This document shows, piece after piece, positions 28,017-36,124 of a DNA stretch of 57,227 nucleotides. Numbering within the stretch: the first letter of the stretch is position 1; each line of letters begins with the position of its first letter. A model generated the notes under the pieces. It was not told the origin of the DNA. It saw only the letters and a list, made by a program, of their open reading frames with translations, and made no database searches. The translations under genes were made by a program, and so were the position numbers. This DNA is from Pseudomonas sp. GM78 (GTDB lineage: Bacteria; Pseudomonadota; Gammaproteobacteria; Pseudomonadales; Pseudomonadaceae): the NCBI RefSeq assembly GCF_000282475.1, contig NZ_AKJF01000101.1, positions 1-57,227 of the forward strand, in the 5' to 3' direction.

Positions 28017-30047
28017 ATGTTTGGTAAATTAAGTTGGGAAGCGGTGCCGTTCCACGAGCCGATCGTGATGGTGACCATCGCCATGATCGCGCTCGGTGGT
28101 CTGGCACTGTTCGCGGGTATCACTTACTTCAAGAAGTGGACCTATCTGTGGACCGAATGGCTGACGTCGGTCGACCACAAGAAAATCGGCGTGATGTACA
28201 TCATCGTCGCCATGGTCATGCTGCTGCGCGGCTTTGCCGACGCCATCATGATGCGTACCCAGCTGGCCATGGCCACCGAGGGTTCGCCTGGCTACCTGCC
28301 ACCTGAACACTATGACCAGATCTTCACCGCCCACGGTGTGATCATGATCATCTTCATGGCGATGCCATTCTTCACCGGCCTGATGAACCTTGCAGTGCCG
28401 CTGCAGATCGGCGCGCGTGACGTTGCCTTCCCGTTCCTGAACTCCCTGAGCTTCTGGCTGCTGGTTTCCGGCGTGGTGCTGATCAACCTGTCCCTGGGCG
28501 TCGGCGAATTCGCCAAGACCGGTTGGGTTGCCTATCCGCCGCTGTCGGGCCTGCAATACAGCCCGGGCGTGGGGATGGATTACTACATCTGGGCGCTACA
28601 GCTATCGGGTCTGGGTACGACGCTGACGGGGGTCAACTTCCTGGCCACCGTGCTGAAAATGCGTACCCCTGGCATGAAGCTGATGGACATGCCGATCTTC
28701 ACCTGGACCTGCACCTGGGCCAACGTCCTGATCGTGGCTTCGTTCCCGATCCTGACCGCTACCCTGGCACTGCTGACGCTTGACCGTTACATGGATTTCC
28801 ACATTTTCACCAATGAACTTGGTGGCAATCCAATGATGTACGTCAACCTGTTCTGGGCCTGGGGTCACCCTGAGGTTTACATCCTGATCCTGCCAGCGTT
28901 CGGCGTGTTCTCGGAAGTCATCTCGGCGTTCACCGGCAAGAAACTGTTTGGCCACAAGTCGATGATCTACGCTTCGGGCGCGATCTCGGTACTGGGTTTC
29001 ATGGTTTGGCTGCACCACTTCTTCACCATGGGTTCGGGTGCCAGCGTCAACGCCTTCTTCGGTCTGGCGACGATGCTGATTTCCATCCCGACGGGTGTGA
29101 AGCTATTCAACTGGCTGTTCACCATCTACCAGGGCCGTCTGCGTTTCACCAGCCAGGTGCTGTGGACCCTGGGCTTCATGGTGACCTTCGCCATCGGCGG
29201 CATGACCGGCGTACTGCTGGCCATCCCGGGTGCTGACTTCGTTCTGCACAACAGCCTGTTCGTGATCGCGCACTTCCATAACGTGATCATCGGCGGCGCG
29301 GTATTCGGCTACATCGCAGGTTTCGCCTTCTACTTCCCTAAAGCGTTCGGCTTCAAGCTGCACGAAGGTTGGGGCAAGGCAGCGTTCTGGTTCTGGATCT
29401 CGGGCTTCTTCGTCGCGTTCATGCCGCTCTATGCACTGGGCTTCATGGGCATGACCCGTCGTCTGAACGCCACTACCAACCCTGAGTGGGTGCCGTACCT
29501 GTACGTCGCCATGTTCGGTGCGGTGATGATCGCCGTCGGTATCGCCTGCCAACTGATCCAGCTGTACGTCAGTGTGCGTGACCGCAAGAAGCCAGAGAAC
29601 ATGTGCGAACACGGTGACCCGTGGAATGCCCACACTCTGGAATGGTCGACCTCGTCGCCACCTCCGTTCTACAACTTCGCCGTTCTGCCAAAAGCCGACT
29701 GCGTCGACCCGTTCACCGAAGCCAAGGAAAACGGCACTGCGTACAAGGTTCCGGCCAAGTACGAGCCGATCCACATGCCAAACAACACCGCCACCGGTGT
29801 GGTCATGGGTGCTCTGCTGACCGTGTTCGGTTTCGCAATGATCTGGCACATCTGGTGGCTGGCGATCGCGAGCCTGGTAGGCACTGTCGTCTACTTCGCG
29901 ATCCACGCCGCCCGTGATGATCAAGGCTATATGGTGCCGGTCGACGTGATCGAGCGCATCGAAGCCGAGCAGCACAAGCGTCTGGTAGCGGCAGGGAAAA
30001 TCCCGGCCACCGCCACCCGTGTTGAAACCTCGTTGGAACAGGCTTAA
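28017..30047 (+). CDS. cyoB: Cytochrome bo3 quinol oxidase subunit I
   Basis: Catalytic, proton-pumping subunit carrying hemes b and o3 and CuB. It has 676 residues and about fifteen membrane helices. The active-site helix is [17 protein letters not shown], with the cross-linked His-Tyr pair. [11 protein letters not shown] (the CuB His pair) and [17 protein letters not shown] (heme ligands) are present. It starts 3 bp after cyoA. Confidence 0.98.
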   Translation: MFGKLSWEAVPFHEPIVMVTIAMIALGGLALFAGITYFKKWTYLWTEWLTSVDHKKIGVMYIIVAMVMLLRGFADAIMMRTQLAMATEGSPGYLPPEHYDQIFTAHGVIMIIFMAMPFFTGLMNLAVPLQIGARDVAFPFLNSLSFWLLVSGVVLINLSLGVGEFAKTGWVAYPPLSGLQYSPGVGMDYYIWALQLSGLGTTLTGVNFLATVLKMRTPGMKLMDMPIFTWTCTWANVLIVASFPILTATLALLTLDRYMDFHIFTNELGGNPMMYVNLFWAWGHPEVYILILPAFGVFSEVISAFTGKKLFGHKSMIYASGAISVLGFMVWLHHFFTMGSGASVNAFFGLATMLISIPTGVKLFNWLFTIYQGRLRFTSQVLWTLGFMVTFAIGGMTGVLLAIPGADFVLHNSLFVIAHFHNVIIGGAVFGYIAGFAFYFPKAFGFKLHEGWGKAAFWFWISGFFVAFMPLYALGFMGMTRRLNATTNPEWVPYLYVAMFGAVMIAVGIACQLIQLYVSVRDRKKPENMCEHGDPWNAHTLEWSTSSPPPFYNFAVLPKADCVDPFTEAKENGTAYKVPAKYEPIHMPNNTATGVVMGALLTVFGFAMIWHIWWLAIASLVGTVVYFAIHAARDDQGYMVPVDVIERIEAEQHKRLVAAGKIPATATRVETSLEQA

Positions 30048-30050
30048 ACC

Positions 30051-30674
30051 ATGTCGAACTTAGTGACCAATGTTGGACACGCCCATGGTGACCATGGGCA
30101 CGATGACCACCACCACGACTCGGGCGAGATGACCGTATACGGTTTCTGGCTCTACCTGATGACCGACTGCATTCTGTTTGCGTCGATCTTCGCGGTGTAC
30201 GCGGTACTGGTTAACAACGTAGCGGGTGGCCCATCGGGCCACGACATCTTCGAACTGCCTTACGTACTGGGCGAAACCGCTCTGCTGCTGTTCAGTTCGA
30301 TCACCTACGGCTTCGCCATGCTGGCGTTCTACCGTGGCAACAAGAAGCAGGTCCTGGGCTGGTTGGCCATGACCTTCCTGTTCGGCCTGGGCTTCATCGG
30401 CATGGAGGTCAACGAGTTCCACCTGCTGATCTCCGAAGGCTACGGCCCTAGCCGCAGCGGCTTCCTGTCCGGGTTCTTCACCCTGGTCGGCACCCACGGT
30501 CTGCACGTGACCAGCGGTCTGATCTGGATGGCGATCATGATGTACCAGGTCAACAAGCATGGCCTGACGTCGACCAACAAGACCCGCCTGAGCTGCCTGA
30601 GCCTGTTCTGGCACTTCCTGGACGTCGTGTGGATCTGCGTATTCACCGTTGTTTACCTGATGGGGACTATGTAA
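30051..30674 (+). CDS. cyoC: Cytochrome bo3 quinol oxidase subunit III
   Basis: Five-helix membrane subunit that stabilises the oxidase. It has 207 residues. A histidine-rich cytosolic N-terminus ([14 protein letters not shown]) precedes the helices, and [18 protein letters not shown] is the subunit III signature. It lies 3 bp after cyoB and abuts cyoD. Confidence 0.97.
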   Translation: MSNLVTNVGHAHGDHGHDDHHHDSGEMTVYGFWLYLMTDCILFASIFAVYAVLVNNVAGGPSGHDIFELPYVLGETALLLFSSITYGFAMLAFYRGNKKQVLGWLAMTFLFGLGFIGMEVNEFHLLISEGYGPSRSGFLSGFFTLVGTHGLHVTSGLIWMAIMMYQVNKHGLTSTNKTRLSCLSLFWHFLDVVWICVFTVVYLMGTM

Positions 30675-31010
30675 ATGGCTAATGCACATTCTCATGGCCA
30701 CGACGATGCCGGTCACGGCAGCTACAAGTCGTACGCCATCGGTTTCATCCTGTCGGTGATCCTGACCGCCATTCCATTCGGTCTGGTGATGTACCCGACG
30801 CTGCCGAAGTCGATCACCCTGTTGATCGTCCTCGCGTTCGCGATCGTCCAGGTGCTGGTGCACCTGGTGTACTTCCTGCACCTGGACCGTTCGGCCGCGC
30901 AGCGTAACAACGTGATTGCGTTTGTGTTCGCCGCGATCGTGATCGTCCTGCTGGTTGGCCTGTCGCTGTGGATCATGTTCAGCATCCACACGTTCATGAT
31001 GGCGAAGTGA
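30675..31010 (+). CDS. cyoD: Cytochrome bo3 quinol oxidase subunit IV
   Basis: Small accessory subunit of 111 residues with a His-rich N-terminus (MANAHSHGHDDAGHGSYKS) and three membrane helices (AIGFILSVILTAIPFGLVM; ITLLIVLAFAIVQVLVHLVYFLH; VIAFVFAAIVIVLLVGLSLW). It starts directly after the cyoC stop. Confidence 0.96.
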   Translation: MANAHSHGHDDAGHGSYKSYAIGFILSVILTAIPFGLVMYPTLPKSITLLIVLAFAIVQVLVHLVYFLHLDRSAAQRNNVIAFVFAAIVIVLLVGLSLWIMFSIHTFMMAK

Positions 31011-31021
31011 GGTAAGTCCGC

Positions 31022-31909
31022 ATGTCCCTCAAGCACTTTATCCAAATCACCAAACCGGGGATCATTTTCGGTAACGTGCTTTCTGTGGCAGGCGGATTTT
31101 TCCTGGCCTCCAAAGGGCATGTCGATCTGGCCATCTTCCTGGCCGCCATGATCGGCACGTCCCTGGTGGTTGCCTCCGGTTGCGTGTTCAACAACTGCAT
31201 CGACCGCGACATCGACATCAAGATGGAACGCACCAAGAACCGTGTGCTGGTCCAGGGCCTCATCTCCCTGAAACTGGCCCTGATCTATGCGACCGTCCTG
31301 GGTGTCGCCGGCGTTGCACTGTTGTACAAGGTGGCCAACCCGTTGGCCGCCCTGTTCGCAGTCATCGGCTTCGTGATCTACGTCGGCTTCTACAGCCTGT
31401 ACCTCAAGCGCAAGTCGGTTCACGGCACGCTGGTGGGCAGCCTGTCGGGCGCCATGCCGCCGGTGATCGGCTACGTCGCGGTAAGCAACACCTTCGACAT
31501 GGCCGCGCTGACCCTGCTGGTGATGTTCAGCCTGTGGCAGATGCCGCATTCCTACGCCATCGCGATCTTCCGCTTCAACGATTACCTGGCCGCATCGATT
31601 CCGGTGCTGCCAGTGAAGCGCGGCATCCAGGTGGCCAAGAAGCACATCCTGATCTACATCCTGGCCTTCCTCGTGGCGACCTTGATGCTGACCTTCAGCG
31701 GCTACGCCGGCATGAGCTACCTCGCCGTCGCCGCGGCCATGGGCATGTACTGGTTGTACATGGCCTGGACCGGCTACAAGGCAGTGGATGACACGGTCTG
31801 GGCACGCAAGCTGTTCGTGTTCTCGATCTTCACCATTACCGCGTTGAGCGTGATGATGTCCCTGGACTTCAAAGTGCCGACCGAGTTGCTGCTGACGTAC
31901 GCGCCTTAA
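31022..31909 (+). CDS. cyoE: Heme O synthase (protoheme IX farnesyltransferase)
   Basis: UbiA-superfamily membrane prenyltransferase that farnesylates heme b to heme O for CyoB. It has 295 residues. The aspartate-rich motif [18 protein letters not shown] is at about residues 58-75, with a second acidic/cationic segment near 190-200 and about nine membrane helices. It is the last gene of cyoABCDE, 11 bp after cyoD, and is closed by a terminator. Confidence 0.97.
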   Translation: MSLKHFIQITKPGIIFGNVLSVAGGFFLASKGHVDLAIFLAAMIGTSLVVASGCVFNNCIDRDIDIKMERTKNRVLVQGLISLKLALIYATVLGVAGVALLYKVANPLAALFAVIGFVIYVGFYSLYLKRKSVHGTLVGSLSGAMPPVIGYVAVSNTFDMAALTLLVMFSLWQMPHSYAIAIFRFNDYLAASIPVLPVKRGIQVAKKHILIYILAFLVATLMLTFSGYAGMSYLAVAAAMGMYWLYMAWTGYKAVDDTVWARKLFVFSIFTITALSVMMSLDFKVPTELLLTYAP

Positions 31910-31927
31910 GGTTCAGATGCAGTACCG

Positions 31928-31963
31928 AAAAGCCCCGCCTTCGAGAGAAGTGCGGGGCTTTTT
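31928..31963 (+). terminator. Intrinsic terminator after cyoE
   Basis: GCCCCGC / GCGGGGC stem extended by A and T runs, then TTTTTG, about 20 bp after the stop. Confidence 0.92.
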
Positions 31964-31993
31964 GTTGGGTGTTTTCTGGTGGTCCGGGGTGCC

Positions 31994-32089
31994 GCCATCG
32001 CGAGCAGGCTCACTCCTACAGGGATCTGCGTTGCCGCCAATGTTGAATGCAACGCCGATCCCTGTAGGAGTGAGCCTGCTCGCGATGGC
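31994..32089. repeat. Paired REP element upstream of the antitoxin locus
   Basis: Perfect 33-bp inverted repeat (31994-32026 and 32057-32089) with a GAGCAGGCTCACTCCTACAG core. It lies immediately upstream of the rearranged toxin-antitoxin locus. Confidence 0.94.
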
Positions 32090-32148
32090 CGCGACGCGGT
32101 GTATCAAGAAAGTTGCGATGGTGACTTGTCTGAGCGAAGAATCGAATC

Positions 32149-32178
32149 TTGTACATCTATACGCAACTTGCCTATAGT
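32149..32178 (+). promoter_or_regulatory. Candidate sigma-70 promoter for the antitoxin gene
   Basis: TTGTAC (32149-32154), 18-bp spacer, TATAGT (32173-32178). It now directly abuts the remnant of the toxin 3' end, so a transcript from it would reach the antitoxin after about 75 nt. Confidence 0.5.
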
Positions 32179-32264
32179 TTCGCGATGAGAATTTGACCGC
32201 CGACCAAGAAAAGGCGCTCAAGAAAGCCATAGAAACAGAGTTGAAAAAACGAGGTACCCCATGA
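32178..32264 (+). pseudogene. C-terminal remnant of a RelE/HigB-like toxin gene
   Basis: An open stretch with no usable start encodes FRDENLTADQEKALKKAIE and a few more residues, then TGA overlapping the antitoxin ATG as ATGA. The sequence resembles the C-terminal helix of RelE/HigB-like toxins (…DNLTxxQxKAL…). The preceding codon in frame is a stop (TAG, part of the -10-like element). The body of the toxin, normally about 70-80 more residues, is absent. Confidence 0.6.
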
Positions 32265-32575
32265 AAAAACGCGACCTGTTTGCAGAATTGATGCAGGGCG
32301 TTGATGAGATGGCGGCTCAACGCGAAGGCAAGATTACGTTGCGCAATACGACGGTGGAGGACATTCCGGCCCCCGAGGTAGGGGCGCAAGAAATCGTTGC
32401 GTTACGGGAAAAGTTACACATGTCCCAGGCCGTTTTTGCCAAGCGAATTCGAACCAGCCCCAGTACCTTGAGAAACTGGGAGCAGGAAAAGTCGAAGCCC
32501 AATGCACAGGCCGCTTTATTGATCAGGCTGGTGGAGAAATTCCCGGATATGGTTGATCGACTGGCAGTGGTTTGA
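32261..32575 (+). CDS. HigA/NadS-like helix-turn-helix antitoxin, orphaned
   Basis: XRE-type DNA-binding protein of 104 residues. The HTH (about 45-90) reads EIVALREKLHMSQAVFAKR then SPSTLRNWEQEKSKPNAQA, typical of antitoxins encoded after RelE/HigB toxins. An N-terminal segment (MKKRDLFAELMQGVDEMA) resembles the toxin-binding arm. Its ATG overlaps the stop of a truncated toxin remnant, so the antitoxin survives without its partner. A bidirectional terminator follows. Confidence 0.85.
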   Translation: MKKRDLFAELMQGVDEMAAQREGKITLRNTTVEDIPAPEVGAQEIVALREKLHMSQAVFAKRIRTSPSTLRNWEQEKSKPNAQAALLIRLVEKFPDMVDRLAVV

Positions 32576-32595
32576 TCGAGCCTGGCGGACACTTG

Positions 32596-32633
32596 AAAAG
32601 CCCCGAGTTTTGAAAGAAACGCGGGGCTTTTTC
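32596..32633. terminator. Bidirectional terminator between antitoxin and DUF3077 genes
   Basis: AAAAGCCCCG / CGGGGCTTTT stem with A and T runs on both sides, located between the convergent stops at 32575 and 32636. Confidence 0.85.
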
Positions 32634-32635
32634 AT

Positions 32636-32914
32636 TTACGCGCGGTTGTTACAGGGTGCATCGAGCACCTTCACCACGTCGTCGATGATTGCCTTGCTCA
32701 TGTCTTGCAGGAAATGCGATGCCCAGGCGTGTCGGTCGGAGTCGCGGACCATAGCGGCGTCTGAGGCCAGTAGTTTGGCGAGGTGGAGCAGGTCGGAGGC
32801 GTGGGAGAGGGCGGAGGTGACCGGGACACCGGCGTTGATGCGGAAAAGCGGTTCGTTGGCGTGATAGGAGAAGGGGGTGAGGCCGATGGTTTTGAGGTCT
32901 TGGGGGTTGGTCAT
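32636..32914 (-). CDS. DUF3077 family small protein
   Basis: 92-residue protein matching the DUF3077 pattern common in Pseudomonas (FSYHANEPLFRINAGVPVTSAL, then a helical tail SKAIIDDVVKVLDA). Its function is unknown. ATG 32914 has a near-perfect ribosome site (AAGGAGGTGA) that also holds the stop of a 20-codon leader peptide, so translation is probably coupled. Upstream lies a C4-like antisense RNA with complementary boxes on both sides. The downstream terminator is shared with the convergent antitoxin gene. Confidence 0.8.
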   Translation of the reverse strand: MTNPQDLKTIGLTPFSYHANEPLFRINAGVPVTSALSHASDLLHLAKLLASDAAMVRDSDRHAWASHFLQDMSKAIIDDVVKVLDAPCNNRA

Positions 32915-32920
32915 TGGGCT

Positions 32921-32983
32921 TCACCTCCTTTCGGTTGGTAGGTGGTGAATGACGTTTGAAGCAGACAGACCAATAGCGCTCAT
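32921..32983 (-). CDS. 20-residue leader peptide coupled to the DUF3077 gene
   Basis: ATG 32983 follows GGGAGC at 8-nt spacing. The peptide starts MSAIGLSASNVIHHLP and ends with TGA inside the AGGAGGTGA ribosome site of the DUF3077 gene. It sits just after the second complementary box of the upstream RNA, so pairing there could block its translation. By analogy with P4/P1 immunity regions it could be the regulated translational entry point (inference). Confidence 0.55.
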   Translation of the reverse strand: MSAIGLSASNVIHHLPTERR

Positions 32984-33035
32984 GAGTGAAGCTCCCGTAT
33001 AGAGTTGAGAGCTACCACGTTCGTTCTCAGGCGAA

Positions 33036-33120
33036 TGGGTGGCAGCTGTGCGCAGGCTGAGAACCGGAGATACGGGATTCCGGCAGACCCGAAGGTCTCC
33101 CACGCACAGCCGCCATTGCA
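33036..33120 (-). ncRNA. C4 / P4-CI-like antisense RNA core
   Basis: Minus-strand transcript with an outer 12-bp stem (33103-33114 with 33041-33052, one G-U pair), an AGACC-UUCG-GGUCU tetraloop hairpin (33085-33098), and two single-stranded boxes, CCCGTAT (33070-33076) and GGTTCTCAG (33057-33065). Both boxes have exact complements upstream (33177-33183, 33192-33200) and again downstream (32994-33000, 33023-33030; the latter 8 of 9). The seqA-seqB-seqC layout is that of phage P4 CI and P1/P7 c4 RNAs. Assignment to the C4 class is by architecture only. Confidence 0.6.
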
Positions 33121-33133
33121 CGGAAATGCTGGC

Positions 33134-33174
33134 ACAAAAAAAAGCGCCGGCAATCGTGATTGGTGGCGCTTGTG
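33134..33174 (-). terminator. Intrinsic terminator/attenuator in the DUF3077 leader
   Basis: Minus-strand AAGCGCC / GGCGCTT stem (33065+100 to 33071+100, i.e. 33165-33171, with 33142-33148) with a 16-nt loop, followed by eight U. It lies between the first complementary box and the RNA core, about 220 nt before the DUF3077 gene. Confidence 0.8.
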
Positions 33175-33200
33175 CGCCCGTATCTTACCCGGGTTCTCAG

Positions 33201-33303
33201 GCCCGGTCGCTGAATTGGCAGCGACGGGTCGAAGTTAGCGTGTGGGTATGGGATCGCACAATCGTGGCCTTGTGCTGGCCGGGATGCGATTGGACGCGGC
33301 AGT
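33201..33303 (-). promoter_or_regulatory. Probable start region of the DUF3077 leader transcript
   Basis: Contains a GTCGCTG / CAGCGAC hairpin (33205-33226) and, on the minus strand, a TTGTGC…TAACTT pair with an 18-bp spacer as a weak promoter candidate. Nothing else is recognised before the next REP element. Confidence 0.3.
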
Positions 33304-33399
33304 CCCTGTGGGAGCGGGCTTGCCCGCGATGGCGGTGTGTCTGGCGACATTGATGCTGGATGTGACGGCCCCATCGCGGGCAAGCCCGCTCCCACAGGG
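33304..33399. repeat. Paired REP element next to the MocR gene 3' end
   Basis: Inverted repeat with GTGGGAGCGGGCTTGCCC arms (about 27 bp each), the same subtype as the one between algL and algI. It ends 16 bp from the MocR stop. Confidence 0.93.
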
Positions 33400-33414
33400 T
33401 TGGGTGGTGGGCGG

Positions 33415-34833
33415 TTATTTGTGCGGCTTGTCCAGCAATCGGAAAAACCGCTCCCGCACCTGCACATGATCACTGTGCGCCACGTTGAAGCGCAGAAACT
33501 GATTGCCGTCCGCCGCCTTGCTGAGCATGGTCCCCGGCGCCAGCACCAGGTCGATTTCCAGACCCTTGCGGGCCAGGGTTTCGGCATCGAATCCATCGGG
33601 CAGTCGCGTCCAGATATACAGCCCTTCGCCAGGCAGCGAAGACACCGAACACCCGGCTTCGCCCAGCCACGCCGCCACCCGGCTGTTCGACTCGTAGAGC
33701 CGGTCCACCGTGCGGCGCATGTGTTTGGCGTAGCTGCCGTCGCTGAGCATGGTGCAGATGATCTGTTCGGCCATTTCCGAGGTCATGCCGCCGCAGGCCA
33801 TTTTCAGGGTCACCATCCGCGCCGCCAGTTGTGGTGACAGCACCGCGAAGCTGACGCGGCTGTTGGCGGTCAGGGTCTTGGAGAATCCCGAGACGTAGGA
33901 GACGTTGTCCAGTCCGCTCGCGGCCAGGCGCGGGGTTCGGCGTTGCTGCATGTCGCAGTACAGGTCGTCTTCGAGGATGTGGAAATTGTAGCGATGGCTC
34001 AACTCCAGCAAGCGGTAGACCTGCGCTGAGGTGAACGAGTGCCCGGTCGGGTTGTGCAGGGCATTGTTGGTCAGGTAGAGCACGGGACGGTGGGCGATCA
34101 GCAACTGCTCCAAGGCATCAAGGTCCATGCCGTCGCAATCGCGGCGGATGGTGATGACCTTGGCCCCGTGCCAAGCCAGGTTGGTGTGCATCGTGAAGTA
34201 ACAGGGGTCATCGAGCAGCACCGTGTCGCCGGGTTTGACCAGCAGGCGCATCAGCATGTCGATGGCCTGTACGGTGTTGGCGGTGGTGATGATCTGCTCG
34301 ACCGGCGCTTCGATGCCCAGGGTCGCCATTTTCACCCGCAAGGCCTGACGCAGTGGCAGGTAACCGCTGGCGTTGCCGTATTCGCCCATGCGCAGGGTGG
34401 TTGCGCGAAGGGTGCCGCGTACGGCCTTGAGCAATTCTTCGGCAGGCAGCCATGAGGACGGCAGGAAACCGGCCCCCGGGCGCAGCGCGCCATTGTCCAG
34501 CAGCACTGCGCGGCGGACCACGCTGAGTGTGTCCTGGGGTAGCAGGTCGGGGCCGGCGTTGCTCTGGACGCTGCTGTTGGAACGGTGCACGTAATGCCCC
34601 GAGCCCTGGCGTGACACCACCAGCCCCTTGGCACGCAAGCGGTCGAGGGCGTCGACCACCGTGGACTTGCCCACGTGCATCAGGTCGGAGAGTTCGCGAA
34701 TCGGTGGCAGCCTCGAGCCATGGGGCAGGCCGCCCTTGCTGATCGCCACCGTCAACTGATCGACGATCTGCTGCACCAGCGGCACACCCGGCTGGAACTC
34801 GATAGCGGCGATCACTGCTCGCTGAGCCTGCAT
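33415..34833 (-). CDS. MocR-family (GntR-HTH/aminotransferase) regulator of the biosynthetic cluster
   Basis: PLP-dependent transcription factor of 472 residues. The N-terminal GntR winged helix (about 10-80) has HGSRLPPIRELSDLMHVGKSTVVDALDRL, and a class I aminotransferase-like domain follows to the end. The Schiff-base lysine is in SGFSKTLTANSRVSF. It is divergent from the MFS gene with a 148-bp spacer that holds two perfect dyads, one directly before its own start, so autoregulation and control of the cluster are likely. MocR ligands are often amino acids or PLP adducts, in keeping with an amino-acid-derived product. Confidence 0.92.
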   Translation of the reverse strand: MQAQRAVIAAIEFQPGVPLVQQIVDQLTVAISKGGLPHGSRLPPIRELSDLMHVGKSTVVDALDRLRAKGLVVSRQGSGHYVHRSNSSVQSNAGPDLLPQDTLSVVRRAVLLDNGALRPGAGFLPSSWLPAEELLKAVRGTLRATTLRMGEYGNASGYLPLRQALRVKMATLGIEAPVEQIITTANTVQAIDMLMRLLVKPGDTVLLDDPCYFTMHTNLAWHGAKVITIRRDCDGMDLDALEQLLIAHRPVLYLTNNALHNPTGHSFTSAQVYRLLELSHRYNFHILEDDLYCDMQQRRTPRLAASGLDNVSYVSGFSKTLTANSRVSFAVLSPQLAARMVTLKMACGGMTSEMAEQIICTMLSDGSYAKHMRRTVDRLYESNSRVAAWLGEAGCSVSSLPGEGLYIWTRLPDGFDAETLARKGLEIDLVLAPGTMLSKAADGNQFLRFNVAHSDHVQVRERFFRLLDKPHK

Positions 34834-34881
34834 TTTACTGGTCTCTCTGGCAGTAAAGTTCGTTTGATTCTATACGAACTT
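34834..34881. promoter_or_regulatory. Two tandem operator-like dyads between MocR and MFS genes
   Basis: TTTACTG-N10-CAGTAAA (34834-34857) and AAGTTCGT-N10-ACGAACTT (34856-34881). Both have perfect arms and 10-bp spacers, with centres 23 bp apart. The first begins at the base next to the MocR start codon. Confidence 0.6.
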
Positions 34882-34981
34882 GCTCTGATCAAGACAAGCA
34901 TCTCTTTCTACCATCGCCTTACAGACTTTCTGGAGGGTCGACCTATGACGGTCGATCGATGCCAGGTTCGTGAGGTGTTGC

Positions 34982-36082
34982 ATGAGTGTCGAAACAACGG
35001 TCGTCGCGGCCAAGCCGGTGATCAACCTGCGGTTGTTCACCATCCGGATCATCACCGCCGTGTCGCTGTTCGCGGTGCTGGGCAAGGCCAACGTCTGGCT
35101 CGATACCGCCACCAACAGCATCCTGGCCCTGGGTTATCGGGCCTTGTTGCTGCTGTTGCCATTGACGTTGTTGGTCCTCGGTCGCCGCTCCTTGAGCGTC
35201 ACGCTGCTGTGCGCCGCCGGCGGGCTGGTGTTGCTGGCGGTCACCAGCAACCAGGGGGTGGTCATGTTTGCCGCGGCGTTGTTTGCCTACGGCATTGCGA
35301 TTGCCGGCTACCTGATCAAGAGCGAAGCGGCCCAGACCAAGGAGGGCGCCGCCTACAACCGCGTCGCCATGAACATGGGCAGCCTGCTGGCGGGGTTGAT
35401 CCTGCTGTCGCCGCTGTTGACCCCGACCCTGTTCTTCCTCGGCGCCGCAGGTTTCGTCCTGTTGTGCCTGCCGATCGCCATGGGCGCGACCTTCACCTGC
35501 GACCCCGTGGTTGCCCGTCCCGCCAGCCAGGATGGCAGCGGCTGGCGCAACAAGCTGCCGTGGGTCATCGCCGGCGTCATCATGGGCATCAAGCTGTTCG
35601 GCGTGTTCTCGATCCTGCCCCAGGCGATCCTGCTGAAGACCGGCGAACTGCCCGCCTGGTATGGCCTGATGCTGATCCTCAACAGCGCCGTGGTGGTGTT
35701 CGCGCAAGTACCGGTCATGAAGTTGATCGAGAGCACCGGGCGCTTCAAGGTGCTGACGGTGATCGCGATCATCGTCGGCGGTTTTGCCGTGCTGTCTTCG
35801 CCTGCCGCGTTCCACGTCGACACCCTGGTCGGCGCGCTGATCTGGGTGGCGCTGCTGTCCATCGCCGAGTGCGCTTTCAGTCACCTCGATTACTTCTCGG
35901 TCAAGCAGAACAACATGTTCGTCAAGGAAGTGTCCCTGGGCGTCGGCGCAGGGTTGACCGTGTTGATCATGCGGGTCGCGCCACCGCCCTACAACGCGCT
36001 GGTGCTGGCGGTCATCGGCGCTGGGGGGATCCTGATCTGGTACTGGCTCAACCGCCGATCGATCGCGTCGTTGCATGACTGA
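34982..36082 (+). CDS. MFS-type exporter of the biosynthetic cluster
   Basis: Inner-membrane protein of 366 residues with about ten to eleven hydrophobic helices (for example ALLLLLPLTLLVLGRRSLSV, LPWVIAGVIMGIKLFGVFSI, YNALVLAVIGAGGILIWYWL). The general layout is a major-facilitator-like carrier, somewhat short for the superfamily norm of about 400. ATG 34982 has GAGG 6 bases upstream; GTG 34970 is an alternative. First gene of the plus-strand operon and probably the exit or immunity route for the product (inference). Substrate unknown. Confidence 0.8.
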   Translation: MSVETTVVAAKPVINLRLFTIRIITAVSLFAVLGKANVWLDTATNSILALGYRALLLLLPLTLLVLGRRSLSVTLLCAAGGLVLLAVTSNQGVVMFAAALFAYGIAIAGYLIKSEAAQTKEGAAYNRVAMNMGSLLAGLILLSPLLTPTLFFLGAAGFVLLCLPIAMGATFTCDPVVARPASQDGSGWRNKLPWVIAGVIMGIKLFGVFSILPQAILLKTGELPAWYGLMLILNSAVVVFAQVPVMKLIESTGRFKVLTVIAIIVGGFAVLSSPAAFHVDTLVGALIWVALLSIAECAFSHLDYFSVKQNNMFVKEVSLGVGAGLTVLIMRVAPPPYNALVLAVIGAGGILIWYWLNRRSIASLHD

Positions 36083-36124
36083 GTCAGCGTAGTTTCGGTT
36101 TTCATTTTGCAAGTCGGGGGCTTT

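Noticed and set aside
32921-33121. 66-codon minus-strand frame running through the antisense RNA region
   Set aside because: Upstream of the ATG at 32983 it coincides with RNA stems and complementary boxes, and its only upstream start is GTG without a ribosome site. Only the last 20 codons are kept, as a leader peptide.
34675-36078. Alternative plus-strand frame across the MFS gene, with ATG 34945 after TGGAGGG
   Set aside because: Despite the good ribosome-like site, its product is Arg/Gly/Pro-rich with no domain. The overlapping frame from 34982 has clear membrane helices.
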